A DNA stretch of 32,151 nucleotides from Thermodesulfobacteriota bacterium (GTDB taxonomy: Bacteria > Desulfobacterota > S145-22). The stretch is from contig JANTFN010000003.1 in assembly GCA_024763435.1 (NCBI GenBank), positions 1 through 32,151 of the forward strand, given 5' to 3'. Positions 8,137-18,078 of this stretch are shown one piece after another. The translations under genes and the position numbers were made by a program. The notes below the pieces were generated by a model that did no database searches, was not told where the DNA came from, and worked only from the letters and a program-made list of their open reading frames with translations. How positions within the stretch are numbered: the stretch's first letter is position 1; every line of letters begins with the position of its first letter.

Positions 8137-9033
8137 ATGAATAGAGAAGAATCCGCGATATTATCAGGCAGGCGTTTGATTGAAAATGGAATTCTGAAGA
8201 AATATCAGGAATGTGACCTTGCCGGATACCACTTTATTTTGCGGGATACTGCTGTTTCTTACACGCGCTTTCTATCTGAAATCCTATCTGAGATCACAAC
8301 GGGTCGAATTAAAAATAAAGGGGTGAGGCCCGTTGCCGCCGGAAGGGAACGCGTTTTTTTTATTACCCTTCCGGATGGTGAAGAGGTCGTGATTCGTCCC
8401 TACCGCCATGGCGGAATATTTGGCGCGGTTTCAGGGAGTAATTTTCATGATCCCGCGCGTTTTATTTCAGAACTTGCTGTAACAGAAAAGGCCCGGGTGT
8501 TGAAAATTACAGCGCTGGAACCTGTTGGAATAGGCTATGTTCAGTCAAAGTGGGGTTTTTGGGGAGTCTGGATGAGCAGGCGTTTAAAGGAAAGCTGTAA
8601 TCTCCAGATATGGATGCGGGCGTTTCCGCCCTCATCTTCAGTGATTTTTCAGGTTGCGGAAACCATTGGTAAAATGCATCAAGCTGGAATCAGTCATCCG
8701 GATCTTACGGTTCAGAATATTATGGTTATGCCTGATTCCCGGCATCAGCCCACTGTTTCCATTATCGATTTTGATGGCGCCATAATGCGTGCCCCCCTTT
8801 CAGCCACGACATGCATGCGACAGTTGCGGAGGTTGGACCGGTCATTTTTGAAATGGATTCCGGAAACGTCGTCCTGGCAGAAACCCATAATTCGGCTTCG
8901 GTTTGCCGTGGCGTATTGTCAATTTAACCCCGAGATACGCCCTTTGATGGAAAATTATTTAAGAAAAATAAGGCAGTATATGCTCCGCTACCGTGTGGGC
9001 TGGCGGCTTCAAAAAATCCTCAAGGGGGGCTGA
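8137..9033 (+). CDS. Lipopolysaccharide (Kdo/WaaP-like) kinase family protein
   Basis: GISHPDLTVQNIMV...VSIIDFDGA kinase-like catalytic motifs; VVIRPYRHGGIFGAV is typical of Kdo kinases. ATG at 8137 preferred. Confidence 0.8.
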   Translation: MNREESAILSGRRLIENGILKKYQECDLAGYHFILRDTAVSYTRFLSEILSEITTGRIKNKGVRPVAAGRERVFFITLPDGEEVVIRPYRHGGIFGAVSGSNFHDPARFISELAVTEKARVLKITALEPVGIGYVQSKWGFWGVWMSRRLKESCNLQIWMRAFPPSSSVIFQVAETIGKMHQAGISHPDLTVQNIMVMPDSRHQPTVSIIDFDGAIMRAPLSATTCMRQLRRLDRSFLKWIPETSSWQKPIIRLRFAVAYCQFNPEIRPLMENYLRKIRQYMLRYRVGWRLQKILKGG

Positions 9034-9042
9034 ACACCCCTT
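9022..9042. terminator. Hairpin between convergent genes, possible bidirectional terminator
   Basis: AAGGGG-ggctgaaca-CCCCTT followed by TT; lies between the + kinase stop and the - hydrolase stop. Confidence 0.4.
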
Positions 9043-9043
9043 T

Positions 9044-9676
9044 TCAAATGGTTTTGTGCCAAGATAGAAAATTTTTTACCAGGTTTATTTCTTTTCCAGC
9101 CCAGAAATGATCGGTTCCGGCGAAGGGAATCAAGGTAACCTCGCGGCCGCTATTTTCGAGTTTTGAGCGCAGGATTGAAAGGCTGCAATAGGCATCGGCA
9201 TCGCCGGCCATGATGAGATGGGGAACGGAGATAGTGGGTGAAAAATCGAAGGGGATCATTGAAACAGGGGGTGAAACAAGACAAACCCCTTTCACCGACT
9301 CGGGGAGAGGGCCAAGGCGATGGATGACATAAGCGCCGAAGGAATATCCAATCAACAAAAACGGGGTGTCTTTGTACCCCTGTTTTACAAGAAAGGCAAG
9401 GGCGCCCAGGATATCCTGCGTTTCTCCAAACCCTTCTTCATGGCGGCCTTCACTAACTCCCACCCCTCGGAAATTGAATCGGAACGTCAGGAGTCCGCGT
9501 TGTGGCAGGTGTTTCCAGAATGCCTCGATAACAGCGGTATACATATCGCCACCATAAAGCGGATGCGGGTGGCACAGGACGCAGACGCCTTTGGGAGGCC
9601 CGTCAGGTTTATTCAGTTCCCCGACGAGCGAGAGGCCGTCGATACTCTTAAAAATAACCTTCTGTTTGCTTTCCAT
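9044..9676 (-). CDS. Alpha/beta hydrolase (dienelactone hydrolase-like)
   Basis: CVLCHPHPLYGGDMYTAV, RFNFRGVGVSEG, LLIGYSFGAYV, GTDHFWAG; internal ATG preferred (MESKQKVIF). Confidence 0.87.
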   Translation of the reverse strand: MESKQKVIFKSIDGLSLVGELNKPDGPPKGVCVLCHPHPLYGGDMYTAVIEAFWKHLPQRGLLTFRFNFRGVGVSEGRHEEGFGETQDILGALAFLVKQGYKDTPFLLIGYSFGAYVIHRLGPLPESVKGVCLVSPPVSMIPFDFSPTISVPHLIMAGDADAYCSLSILRSKLENSGREVTLIPFAGTDHFWAGKEINLVKNFLSWHKTI

Positions 9677-9740
9677 AATGCCGCGGAGATCTTGAGCCGG
9701 GGAAAAATTTCTCCGGCTCAGGCGTATCAAGGCCGACCAT

Positions 9741-10916
9741 TTATCCCTTTATAAGGCCTTCCTGCATAATAAGTCCGAGGTTCTGTTTTCCTTCTGTTGC
9801 CTTGATAAGCCTTTCGTATCTCCCCTTGGGGCCAAGAAAAAGGACAAATTGTTCAAACAGCGCGGGCTCGAAGGCGTCTTCCAGGGCGAGATCCACTTCA
9901 ACCTCCGTGCCCGCAGTGACATACCCCCCAAACCTCAGGTTGTAATCAGACTGGAATTCCTGCATTTTCATCAGGGCGTCATAGGGGCTGTAGGCACGCT
10001 GATAATAACGAACCGTCGTGAGGGCATCAAAGGAATCCATAAGCATCGCGATCTTACTGAAAAAGTGAAGGTCTTTGCCTGTTAAACCCAGGGGATAGCC
10101 GGTTCCGTTACAGCGTTCGTGGTGCTGAAGAATCATCTTGGCGGCACCTTCAGGGATGGGTTTTCCGTTTAGAACCTCTATCCCCCATTCCGGATGTTTG
10201 CGCATAATTGCCCATTCTTCTTCTGTCAGGGGACCGCGTTTTTTGAGAATTTCTTCTCCCACCTTCACTTTTCCCAAGTCGTGCAGAATAGCGCCCATGC
10301 CCAACTCTTTCAACTGTTCTTCGTTCAATCCGATGTAGGACCCGAAAAGGAGAGAAAGGACCGCGACGTTCACGCAATGGGTATAGGTATAATAGTCGAT
10401 AGAGAGCACGTCTATAAGGGAAAAAGCCGCGTCTGGACGCTGGGTGATATAGGAAATAATATTTTGAACAAAATCAGTTGCGCGTTGGATGTTATTTCCT
10501 GATCTTGGGTCATCCAGGAGATCCACAGTCAAATTTACCGCGGTCTCATAAACAAGTTCCTGCTTTTCTTCGCGCCGGAGCCCTGGGACGTTGCGATTTA
10601 AAAGATCATGAAGTTGCCCCTCCACATATTGCAGATAGGACTTATATTCTTTGCGCTTAACGTAGAGCTTCTTGGAAAGAGATTCAACTCTTTTAAGATG
10701 AGATGCGTTGAGCGTCATGGTTTTCCCCCGGTAGAGGACATACCGGGGGATATCGTAGCTGTCGCGATGAAAGATATAGATGTCGAAATCACGTATTCTG
10801 CTTGGATTCAGGGTCCATGATTTGATCCCGACAAATTTTTTTGGTGTCGTGATCGTTTCAATATATGGGTGATGTTTCTTTATCGATTTTGACACGGGTC
10901 GAACCACACCTCTCAA
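9741..10916 (-). CDS. HD-GYP domain phosphohydrolase (probable c-di-GMP phosphodiesterase)
   Basis: 391 aa; GAILHDLGKVKVGEEILKKRGPLTEEEWAIMRKHPEWG and LQHHERCNGTGYPLGLTG. Confidence 0.92.
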   Translation of the reverse strand: MRGVVRPVSKSIKKHHPYIETITTPKKFVGIKSWTLNPSRIRDFDIYIFHRDSYDIPRYVLYRGKTMTLNASHLKRVESLSKKLYVKRKEYKSYLQYVEGQLHDLLNRNVPGLRREEKQELVYETAVNLTVDLLDDPRSGNNIQRATDFVQNIISYITQRPDAAFSLIDVLSIDYYTYTHCVNVAVLSLLFGSYIGLNEEQLKELGMGAILHDLGKVKVGEEILKKRGPLTEEEWAIMRKHPEWGIEVLNGKPIPEGAAKMILQHHERCNGTGYPLGLTGKDLHFFSKIAMLMDSFDALTTVRYYQRAYSPYDALMKMQEFQSDYNLRFGGYVTAGTEVEVDLALEDAFEPALFEQFVLFLGPKGRYERLIKATEGKQNLGLIMQEGLIKG

Positions 10917-11003
10917 ATTATTTCATATTAGTTTAAATTTATACACCTGAAAAAAACAAAACGCAACCTTAAAAATTTTTTGTGTCGCGGTTTTCAAGGG
11001 AAC

Positions 11004-11031
11004 AGGTAAAAGGTAAAAGGTAAAAGGTAAA
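11004..11031. repeat. 7-bp tandem repeat, (AGGTAAA)x4
   Basis: aggtaaa aggtaaa aggtaaa aggtaaa, intergenic between divergent genes. Confidence 0.95.
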
Positions 11032-11079
11032 AGACAGAAGACACCATGATAGCAGATGTCGATAATCAGTATTTATGTG

Positions 11080-11094
11080 TTATATGGAATATAA
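11080..11094. promoter_or_regulatory. Inverted repeat TTATAT-gga-ATATAA, possible operator
   Basis: Perfect 6-bp arms, ~33 bp upstream of a TTGACA box; vaguely ModE-box-like but very AT-rich. Confidence 0.3.
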
Positions 11095-11126
11095 GTTATT
11101 TTTTAGGATTATTTAAGATAATTTTC

Positions 11127-11155
11127 TTGACAAACAAGCGGGGGACTGTTATTAA
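11127..11155 (+). promoter_or_regulatory. Sigma-70-like promoter TTGACA-17-TATTAA
   Basis: TTGACA (11127-11132), 17 bp spacer, TATTAA (11150-11155); predicted TSS at or next to the ATG at 11162. Confidence 0.6.
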
Positions 11156-11161
11156 AGCTAC

Positions 11162-12073
11162 ATGAACAAGGAAATGATGACAACCCGGGATGTGGCGCTT
11201 TATCTTGGCCTGAATGAGAAAAAGATTTACCAGCTCGCGAAAAACAGGGAAATTCCCGCGGCGCGGGTCGGCGGAAAGTGGATTTTTCCCCGCAGCCTGA
11301 TTGACCAGTGGATACATGAAGGCGCGGAGAAGAACCTGAAGGCTGTTGAACCGGAACTTCATCCGCCTCTCTCTGTCATGGGGAGCAATGACATGGCCTG
11401 GGATATCCTCAGCCATATCCTGAAAAACTCGCCTTATAATCTTTTAATTTCCCGCGCGGATGTTGGGAGTGCAGGCGGACTGGTGGCCCTAAACCACAAA
11501 ATGGCTCAGGTTGCCGGGGTACACCTTTTCGACCCGGAAACAGGAACTTATAATATTCCGTTTCTAAAGGATTATCTCCCGGGGAAAAAAATATCTGTGG
11601 TAAACCTTTTTTACCGGGAGCAGGGGCTGATGGCCAGAAAGGGGAATCCGCTGTCTATACAAGGGGTTGAAGACCTTCAGCGGCCGGATGTCCAGTTTAT
11701 CAATCGTCAGAAAGGATCTGGAACGCGGTTGCTTCTGGATTCAACTTTAAAAAAATTAAAGATTGATCCCGCTCAAATCAGGGGATACCTTCGCGAGGTT
11801 GACACACACATGGCTGTCGCGCTGGAAATTATTCGCGGCAAGGCAGATGTTGGAATGGGAATATTTGCCGCGGCACGGGCCCTTGATCTCTATTTTATCT
11901 CCATAAAAAACGAGCGCTATGACCTTGTTATTCCCGGGGAATATATCCAGACCCCGATGGTTGAAATCCTTCTGCATGTGATTAAAACACCGGAATTCCG
12001 GGAAGCCCTTTTGGGATTGGGGGGATATGACCTCAAAGAAACAGGGAAAATAATCTGGGAGGGTATTGTATGA
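11162..12073 (+). CDS. HTH (excisionase/MerR-like) + PBP-like domain transcriptional regulator
   Basis: N-terminus MTTRDVALYLGLNEKKIYQLAKNREIPAARVGGKWIFPRSLIDQWI; C-terminus resembles the PBP_like domain (GSNDMAWDIL...GSAGGLVAL...NRQKGSGTRLLLD...ADVGMGIFAAARALDL). Confidence 0.87.
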   Translation: MNKEMMTTRDVALYLGLNEKKIYQLAKNREIPAARVGGKWIFPRSLIDQWIHEGAEKNLKAVEPELHPPLSVMGSNDMAWDILSHILKNSPYNLLISRADVGSAGGLVALNHKMAQVAGVHLFDPETGTYNIPFLKDYLPGKKISVVNLFYREQGLMARKGNPLSIQGVEDLQRPDVQFINRQKGSGTRLLLDSTLKKLKIDPAQIRGYLREVDTHMAVALEIIRGKADVGMGIFAAARALDLYFISIKNERYDLVIPGEYIQTPMVEILLHVIKTPEFREALLGLGGYDLKETGKIIWEGIV

Positions 12074-13461
12074 TTGGAAAGGGAAATAATGCCGGAAAAA
12101 CCGGGAGGCTTTATGTACTTATAACGGGCTTGATTATAGCTTTGATGTTGGCCTCTCCCCTTTCGGCAAAAACGCCCAAGCTGACTTTTGGCGCGGAAGT
12201 TCGATTCAGGGGTGAATCCCTGGACAACTTTAATCTGGCGTTCTATGGCCCCAATCCTTCCAAAGGCAAGTCCCATGATCAATTTCTTCTCGGAAGGTTC
12301 CGTGCCGGGTTTGATTATACGCCCAACCAGGTCATTCATCTCGCCTTATGGGGACAGGATGCCCGGGAATGGGGGTATGGGTTTAAAGATAAGGATTTTT
12401 ACAATCCTGTCTTCGGAACGCAACATAACCCCTTTAAAGATGAATTTGAACTCTGGAATACCTATCTGGAGGTAAAAAAACCTTTTGACTGGCCTCTTGC
12501 GGTGAAGGCCGGGAGACAACGGATTTTTTACGGGGACAAACGCGTTTTTGGCCCAGGGCAGTGGGGGAATTCAGGAAAATGGATATGGGACGCGGTTAAG
12601 ATGTCGTTTTTTATTCCGAAGGGGTTTGTGGATGTCTATTATGGGCGTACCATGATCCACCAGCCGACAGAGTTTAGCTTGAATCATCGCCATGGCTTCG
12701 AATCCATCGGGACCTATGCCCACATCACCCTCCCCAAAAGCATGGGGGAGATTGGCGTGGAACCCTTTGCCATGACGAAATACGACAGCCATGACCATTA
12801 CAAGGGAGAAGATGGACGTTACGGAGACCTGAACGCCGCCTACGCGGGGATGCGGGTATTCAAAAAGAATCTCCGAGGATTTGATCTTGATGCCACTTAT
12901 GTGCGGGAGTTTGGAAAGTTAGCCAATGATACAATCCAGGCGTATGGGTATCATCTACTCGCGGCCTACACCGTTACATCCTGTCCCTGGCGCCCGCGGG
13001 TCAGCCTCGAGTATTCGGTTGGATCAGGAGATAAAAATCCGAAGGATGGCACCCGTGGATCCTTCGACGGGGCCTTTGGAGCGCGGGATAAGATGTATGG
13101 ACGGATGAATCTCTTTAAATGGCGGAATATCAGAGACGCTCAGATTAATTTGGAGCTATGGCCGCAAAAGTGGAAATGGTTCTATATCAAAGCGGAGTTC
13201 CATAAGTTCTGGCTGGATGAGGAAAAGGATGGTTGGTCTTTAAACCCGAAACTTTACAGAGACAAAACGGGAAACTCCGGGAATGAAGTGGGCCGGGAGG
13301 TTGACATCGTCTTCAGGTTTAATCTCCCCAAGGGGCACCAGATTCAGGCGGGATATGGCCATTTCTGGCCCGATGAATTTGTCAAAAAACTGGCCTCCAA
13401 CAAACAGGCAGATTGGTTTTTTATTCAGTGGCAATATAAATTTAACTGGAAAATACTATAG
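12070..13461 (+). CDS. Outer-membrane porin, alginate-export-like
   Basis: 463 aa, signal peptide, beta-barrel pattern; KAGRQRIFYGDKRVFGPGQWGNSGKWIWDAVK is typical of Alginate_exp proteins; start overlaps the regulator stop. Confidence 0.75.
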   Translation: MIGKGNNAGKTGRLYVLITGLIIALMLASPLSAKTPKLTFGAEVRFRGESLDNFNLAFYGPNPSKGKSHDQFLLGRFRAGFDYTPNQVIHLALWGQDAREWGYGFKDKDFYNPVFGTQHNPFKDEFELWNTYLEVKKPFDWPLAVKAGRQRIFYGDKRVFGPGQWGNSGKWIWDAVKMSFFIPKGFVDVYYGRTMIHQPTEFSLNHRHGFESIGTYAHITLPKSMGEIGVEPFAMTKYDSHDHYKGEDGRYGDLNAAYAGMRVFKKNLRGFDLDATYVREFGKLANDTIQAYGYHLLAAYTVTSCPWRPRVSLEYSVGSGDKNPKDGTRGSFDGAFGARDKMYGRMNLFKWRNIRDAQINLELWPQKWKWFYIKAEFHKFWLDEEKDGWSLNPKLYRDKTGNSGNEVGREVDIVFRFNLPKGHQIQAGYGHFWPDEFVKKLASNKQADWFFIQWQYKFNWKIL

Positions 13462-13543
13462 GGCTGAGGACTGAGAAAAACACGCATCCGAATCACCTGT
13501 TAACACTTATGAATGCATTATAATGAGAGGGAGATATTGTAAA

Positions 13544-15346
13544 ATGGAAAGATTACGCGTGAAACACAGTTGGTTGATTTTGTTTATTATTGGAGGTGTT
13601 CTTTTTTTAAATTCCATGGCGTTTGCGCAGGGTAAACCCACTGCTGTTTATGGCGAAGGACAGGCGAGTTTTGTGGTGGCCACGGGCAGCCCGGGGGCGC
13701 TGGGATTGCTCAAGGCCCTGGCAGAACCGTTCTGCAAGGCGAATAACTGTCGCTTGATATGGTTCAAGAAGGGGAGCGGCGCTTCCCTTGCCTTTATGAA
13801 GAAGGGAAAATGCGACGTGATTATGGTCCATGCCCCCGCGGCGGAGAAAAAGGCGGTGGCCGAAGGCTGGGCGGTCCATCGCACGCTCCTTGGCGCGAAT
13901 GAGTTTTTTATTGTGGGCCCGAAATCGGATCCCGCCGGGATCCGAAAGGCCAGATCGGCCAAGGAAGCCTACGCGATGATCGCGAAGGCAAAAGCGACCT
14001 TCTTCTCCAGGGGTGACAATTCCGGGACCAACAAACGGGAACTGAAGATATGGAAATGGGCGGGAATCAAGCCCTCGGGTCGCTGGTATGTCATTACGCA
14101 TGGATTTATGGGGCCGACCCTGATGCGCGCGGATAAAGAAATGGGATATTTTATGACGGATAACAGCACTTACTATGTTAAAAAAGCGAAATTGGAACGC
14201 ATGGTGCCGCTGTTCAAGGGAGACCCCATCCTGACGAACGTTTATCACGCCCTGATACCGAATTCCGAGAAATACCCCAAACGAAATACCAAACTGGCCC
14301 TCAAATTTATTACGTTTGTTGCCTCCCCGACCGGCCAGAAAATCATTCACACCTTTGGGGAGAAAAGATATGGCCGTCCGCTTTACCGGGACGCGTCGGT
14401 CGCGAAAGAATTGGAAAAAAACCTGGGAGGCATGCCCGGGGCCGCGAAAATCAAGGGAAAGGTAATTATCTTTCACGCGGGTAGTTTGACTCTCCCCTTA
14501 CTCATGATGGAAAAGGCCTTTGAGAAAAGCCATCCCGGGGTGGATATTGTCCGGGAAGCGGCGGGCAGTCGGACCTGTGCCCGAAAAATTGTGGATTTGA
14601 AGCGTCCCTGTGACCTGATGTTCTCGGCCGATGATTCCGTTATCGACAAATTTCTCGTTCCCGCCCATGCCAATTTCAACATCCGTTTCGCGAGCAACCA
14701 GATTGTCCTGTGTTATACAAACCAAAGCCGTTTTCATGACAAACTGACGGCTAAGAACTGGTACAAGATACTTCTCGACAAAAAGGTCATCTGGGGGCAG
14801 GCGGACCCGAATGCCGATCCCTGTGGATACCGCGCCCTGATGGTTATGCAGCTCGCCGAAAAATATTATAAAATAAAGGGATTATACAAGGCGCTTCTGG
14901 CGAATCGCCCCCTCAGAAACGTCCGGCCGAAATCTGTGGAATTGATTGTCTTGCTCCAGACGGGCGACATGGATTACGCGTGGGAGTACCGCTCCGTGGC
15001 CGTCCAGCATAAACTGAAATTCCTCTCGCTCCCTGAAAAAATCAATCTGGGAAGCACCGATGATAACGATTTTTACAAACAGGCGGCGGTTGAAATATCG
15101 GGGAAAAAACCGGGGGCCAAAATAAAAAAAATCGGCAAGGCCATTACCTACGGCGCTACGCTCCTGAAAAAAACGAAAAATAAGGCCGCCGCACTGGCCT
15201 TTCTAAATTTTGTTCTTAACCCGGACAAGGGATTGAAAATTCTGAAAAAGATGGGACAGCCCCCTGTCGTTCCGGCATGGGTCACATCCAAAGCGATGAA
15301 ACAGAAGATTCCAGCACAGTTACGGCAGTGGGTTGTGGTTAAATAA
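13544..15346 (+). CDS. Fused dual substrate-binding protein: TupA-like tungstate-binding domain + WtpA/ModA-like tungstate/molybdate-binding domain
   Basis: N-half: [27 protein letters not shown]...[48 protein letters not shown] (TupA-like). C-half: [63 protein letters not shown]...[25 protein letters not shown] (WtpA-like). One continuous ORF. Confidence 0.85.
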   Translation: MERLRVKHSWLILFIIGGVLFLNSMAFAQGKPTAVYGEGQASFVVATGSPGALGLLKALAEPFCKANNCRLIWFKKGSGASLAFMKKGKCDVIMVHAPAAEKKAVAEGWAVHRTLLGANEFFIVGPKSDPAGIRKARSAKEAYAMIAKAKATFFSRGDNSGTNKRELKIWKWAGIKPSGRWYVITHGFMGPTLMRADKEMGYFMTDNSTYYVKKAKLERMVPLFKGDPILTNVYHALIPNSEKYPKRNTKLALKFITFVASPTGQKIIHTFGEKRYGRPLYRDASVAKELEKNLGGMPGAAKIKGKVIIFHAGSLTLPLLMMEKAFEKSHPGVDIVREAAGSRTCARKIVDLKRPCDLMFSADDSVIDKFLVPAHANFNIRFASNQIVLCYTNQSRFHDKLTAKNWYKILLDKKVIWGQADPNADPCGYRALMVMQLAEKYYKIKGLYKALLANRPLRNVRPKSVELIVLLQTGDMDYAWEYRSVAVQHKLKFLSLPEKINLGSTDDNDFYKQAAVEISGKKPGAKIKKIGKAITYGATLLKKTKNKAAALAFLNFVLNPDKGLKILKKMGQPPVVPAWVTSKAMKQKIPAQLRQWVVVK

Positions 15347-15366
15347 GATACAGGAGTAAACCAAAC

Positions 15367-16701
15367 CTATCGTCTTCGTAATACCGTGAAGGTTTCGATG
15401 TGAAATGTCTGCGGAAACATGTCAACAGGAATGACAGACCGGACATCATAGACTGCGGGGGAGAGCATCTTCAAATCACGGGCGTGCGTCATGGGGTCAC
15501 AGGAAACATAAACGATGGTTTCAGGACGCTTGTCTGACGCGGTTAGCAATTTGGCTATTTCCAGCGCCCCGGTTCTTGGTGGGTCCATGACCAGGATATC
15601 ATAGGGAGGTTGTTCCTTGTGCTGAAGATGTTTGCGAAGGAAATCACCCGCGTCGGCACAGATAAACCGGGCCGAATGAATGCCATTTGTAGCGGCATTT
15701 TGCCGGGCCATTTTGATGGCAGACTGCGTGCTGTCTATACCGGTTACCCGTCCCCCCTTCAGGGCAATCGGGAGAGAAAAGTTTCCCATCCCGCAGTAAA
15801 GATCGAGAACCTTCTTTTTGCAGGATGATGCCCCGTTATCTTCGATGATTTTTGTTAGGAGAGCCGTAAGACGCCGGTTTTGAGCCAAATTAACCTGTGA
15901 AAATCCGCCTGGAGGAACCGTAAGCTTTAAAGCGTTATCTGCCATTGGCTGAAGGGCTACTTTGCCTGCCCCTGCGAGGAGCGTAGGTGCCCCGTTGCAG
16001 CGCGTATCCACCCATAATGAGAATCCTCCCCGCTCTGCGAGAGTGGCAACTTCCTGAAGGGCGTCCTGTGTAGAATCTGTTCGTCGAGATGCCCCGGGCC
16101 GAAACCGGAGAATTACCCGCGGGGTTCCATTGTCCCCCACTTCCAGAAGAAGTTCTTTGCCCATGCGTGAGAGAGGACGCGCTGTCAAGACTTTTTGAAT
16201 GTTACTCAGGATATTATTCAATCGGGGGTCGAGTAAGGGGCAGCGCTCAATAGGGATGATTCGATGGCTCCTGTTTCGATAAAAGCCCACGCCTTCCTTC
16301 CCCCAGGCCAGGCGTGCCCGTGCCCGGTAATGCCAGGGAGAGGGAGATGGCAGTATCGGGGCCACCCGCTCCGCGGGAATGGATGCTGTCTTCGCAAAAA
16401 TTTCGGCGACAATCTTGTGTTTCCAGTGCCCTTGTTTCCTGTAATGAATATGCTGCCACTGGCACCCCCCGCATCGGCCGAAATCAGGACAAGGCGGAGC
16501 TACTCTGTCGGGAGAGGGGGATAAGACCTCCAAAAGCCGTCCCTGAATGAAGTGTTTTTTCTCCTGGGCCGTTTCCCACGAAATAATGTCGCCGGGCGCG
16601 GTAAAAGGGACAAAAACAGCCTTTCCGCCCCAATGCCCCAGGCCGCTTCCCCGATAGATCAGTTTCTCAATTTTCAGGCTTTTTTGACGGGCTGCTTTCA
16701 T
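15367..16701 (-). CDS. rlmD: 23S rRNA (uracil-C5)-methyltransferase, RlmD/RumA-like
   Basis: Fe-S motif CPDFGRCGGCQWQH; DLYCGMGNFSLPIA; DPPRTGALEIAKLL; YVSCDPMTHARDL. Confidence 0.85.
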   Translation of the reverse strand: MKAARQKSLKIEKLIYRGSGLGHWGGKAVFVPFTAPGDIISWETAQEKKHFIQGRLLEVLSPSPDRVAPPCPDFGRCGGCQWQHIHYRKQGHWKHKIVAEIFAKTASIPAERVAPILPSPSPWHYRARARLAWGKEGVGFYRNRSHRIIPIERCPLLDPRLNNILSNIQKVLTARPLSRMGKELLLEVGDNGTPRVILRFRPGASRRTDSTQDALQEVATLAERGGFSLWVDTRCNGAPTLLAGAGKVALQPMADNALKLTVPPGGFSQVNLAQNRRLTALLTKIIEDNGASSCKKKVLDLYCGMGNFSLPIALKGGRVTGIDSTQSAIKMARQNAATNGIHSARFICADAGDFLRKHLQHKEQPPYDILVMDPPRTGALEIAKLLTASDKRPETIVYVSCDPMTHARDLKMLSPAVYDVRSVIPVDMFPQTFHIETFTVLRRR

Positions 16702-16930
16702 CTCTTTTGGATATTACCACAAAATGGCCCCGGCGGGTAAATCCGTTGCGCCTGGGAGCGAATTTTCAGCTCAGCTATGTGCGATATATTTGCTGTTCTT
16801 TCAACCTGTAAAAATTTATGCGCCGTAAACCTTGTTTTTTGTCTTGGATTTCTATACGCTATCAATACTAACAGCAGTCAGGAGCTGCTTAACCCGTATT
16901 GCGAAGGGATGAAAGGCAAGGGAGGTTAAA

Positions 16931-17932
16931 ATGCTTATTATTATTTTTGGATTCTTGTTCGGTGCGGTGTTGCAATACGCAAGACTCAATAAATTCGATG
17001 TCATCAGCGGCATGGCTACCCTCGATGATTATGCCGTGGCCAAGGCCATCGCTTTTGCCATTGGGCTGGGGGCCATCCTGATCAATATTGAGATCGGGCT
17101 GGGTCTTGCCGCCTACCATGTAAAACCCATGGTTCTGGGTGGTATTATGATAGGTGGCATCATCTTTGGAATCGGCATGGCTATTCTGGGATACTGCCCC
17201 GGGACGCTTGCTATCTCCCTCGGCGAAGGTGCTATGGACGCGTTGCTTGGCGTGGTTGGCGGGCTCCTGGGAGGGTTGGTTTATACACTTGTACTGCCTT
17301 TCATAAAACCCATTCTGGGCCCGAACCTGGGGAAAATTTCCCTGAATTCTCTTATGGGGGCGGGTATAGCCTTCTACATTGTTGCCATTATTGTCGGCCT
17401 CATTTTTATGGCCATTGCGTTCTGGCTGAACGCGATTGAAAAAGCAAGAAATAACAAATGGTTATATTCAGGAATTGGTCTGGCTATTCTGGAGGTCATC
17501 ATCTTTTCAAAGGCAACGACCAATCGTCCTATCGGTGCTTCCACCATGTATCCTTATCTCGCAGATCTCTTGTCCAGTGTAACGCATAATGCCTATTTTG
17601 CCAAAATTCAGATCCCGGGATACTGGGAATTTAAATTTCTAATAGGATCTTTCCTTGCCGGCTTCGTTGGCTCTCTTGTGAGGAGGGATTTCAAAGTGGT
17701 GTTGATTCACGAGCGCTGGAAACAAAACAAGGGGACTTCCAGCATCCAGAGAGTTATCTGGTCTTTTATCGGTGGTTTTATTCTGATTTTCGGCGCCAGA
17801 ATGGCCGGGGGTTGCACGAGCGGGCACGTCCTGTCCGGCGGCATGCAGCTGGCCATCAGCAGCCTGGTTTTCGGCGTCTTCGTTTTCGCGGGATTACTTG
17901 TGACGGGCAAGCTGTTTTATAAAAAGCCCTGA
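16931..17932 (+). CDS. YeeE/YedE-family (TsuA-like) transporter
   Basis: 333 aa polytopic; GYCPGTLAISLGEGAMDALLGVVGGLLGGLVYT and ARMAGGCTSGHVLSGGMQLAISSLVFGVFVFAG. Confidence 0.87.
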   Translation: MLIIIFGFLFGAVLQYARLNKFDVISGMATLDDYAVAKAIAFAIGLGAILINIEIGLGLAAYHVKPMVLGGIMIGGIIFGIGMAILGYCPGTLAISLGEGAMDALLGVVGGLLGGLVYTLVLPFIKPILGPNLGKISLNSLMGAGIAFYIVAIIVGLIFMAIAFWLNAIEKARNNKWLYSGIGLAILEVIIFSKATTNRPIGASTMYPYLADLLSSVTHNAYFAKIQIPGYWEFKFLIGSFLAGFVGSLVRRDFKVVLIHERWKQNKGTSSIQRVIWSFIGGFILIFGARMAGGCTSGHVLSGGMQLAISSLVFGVFVFAGLLVTGKLFYKKP

Positions 17933-18078
17933 AAACACATGGGGTGACTTAATTCTTGCAAAAGGCTTCTTGTGTTTCCGCGGATCTTCAGGGGTTTATG
18001 TTGCTTCAGTGTTTAACCGGCGTCCCTCTTTTTTACTGTCCGGCAGCTTGACAGCGACACAAATTCAGCCTATTTATT

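Noticed and set aside
13607-14476. 289-aa ORF on the - strand inside the dual binding-protein gene
   Set aside because: Antisense to a strongly supported coding sequence; no recognisable domain and R/G/P/H-rich composition typical of antisense reading.
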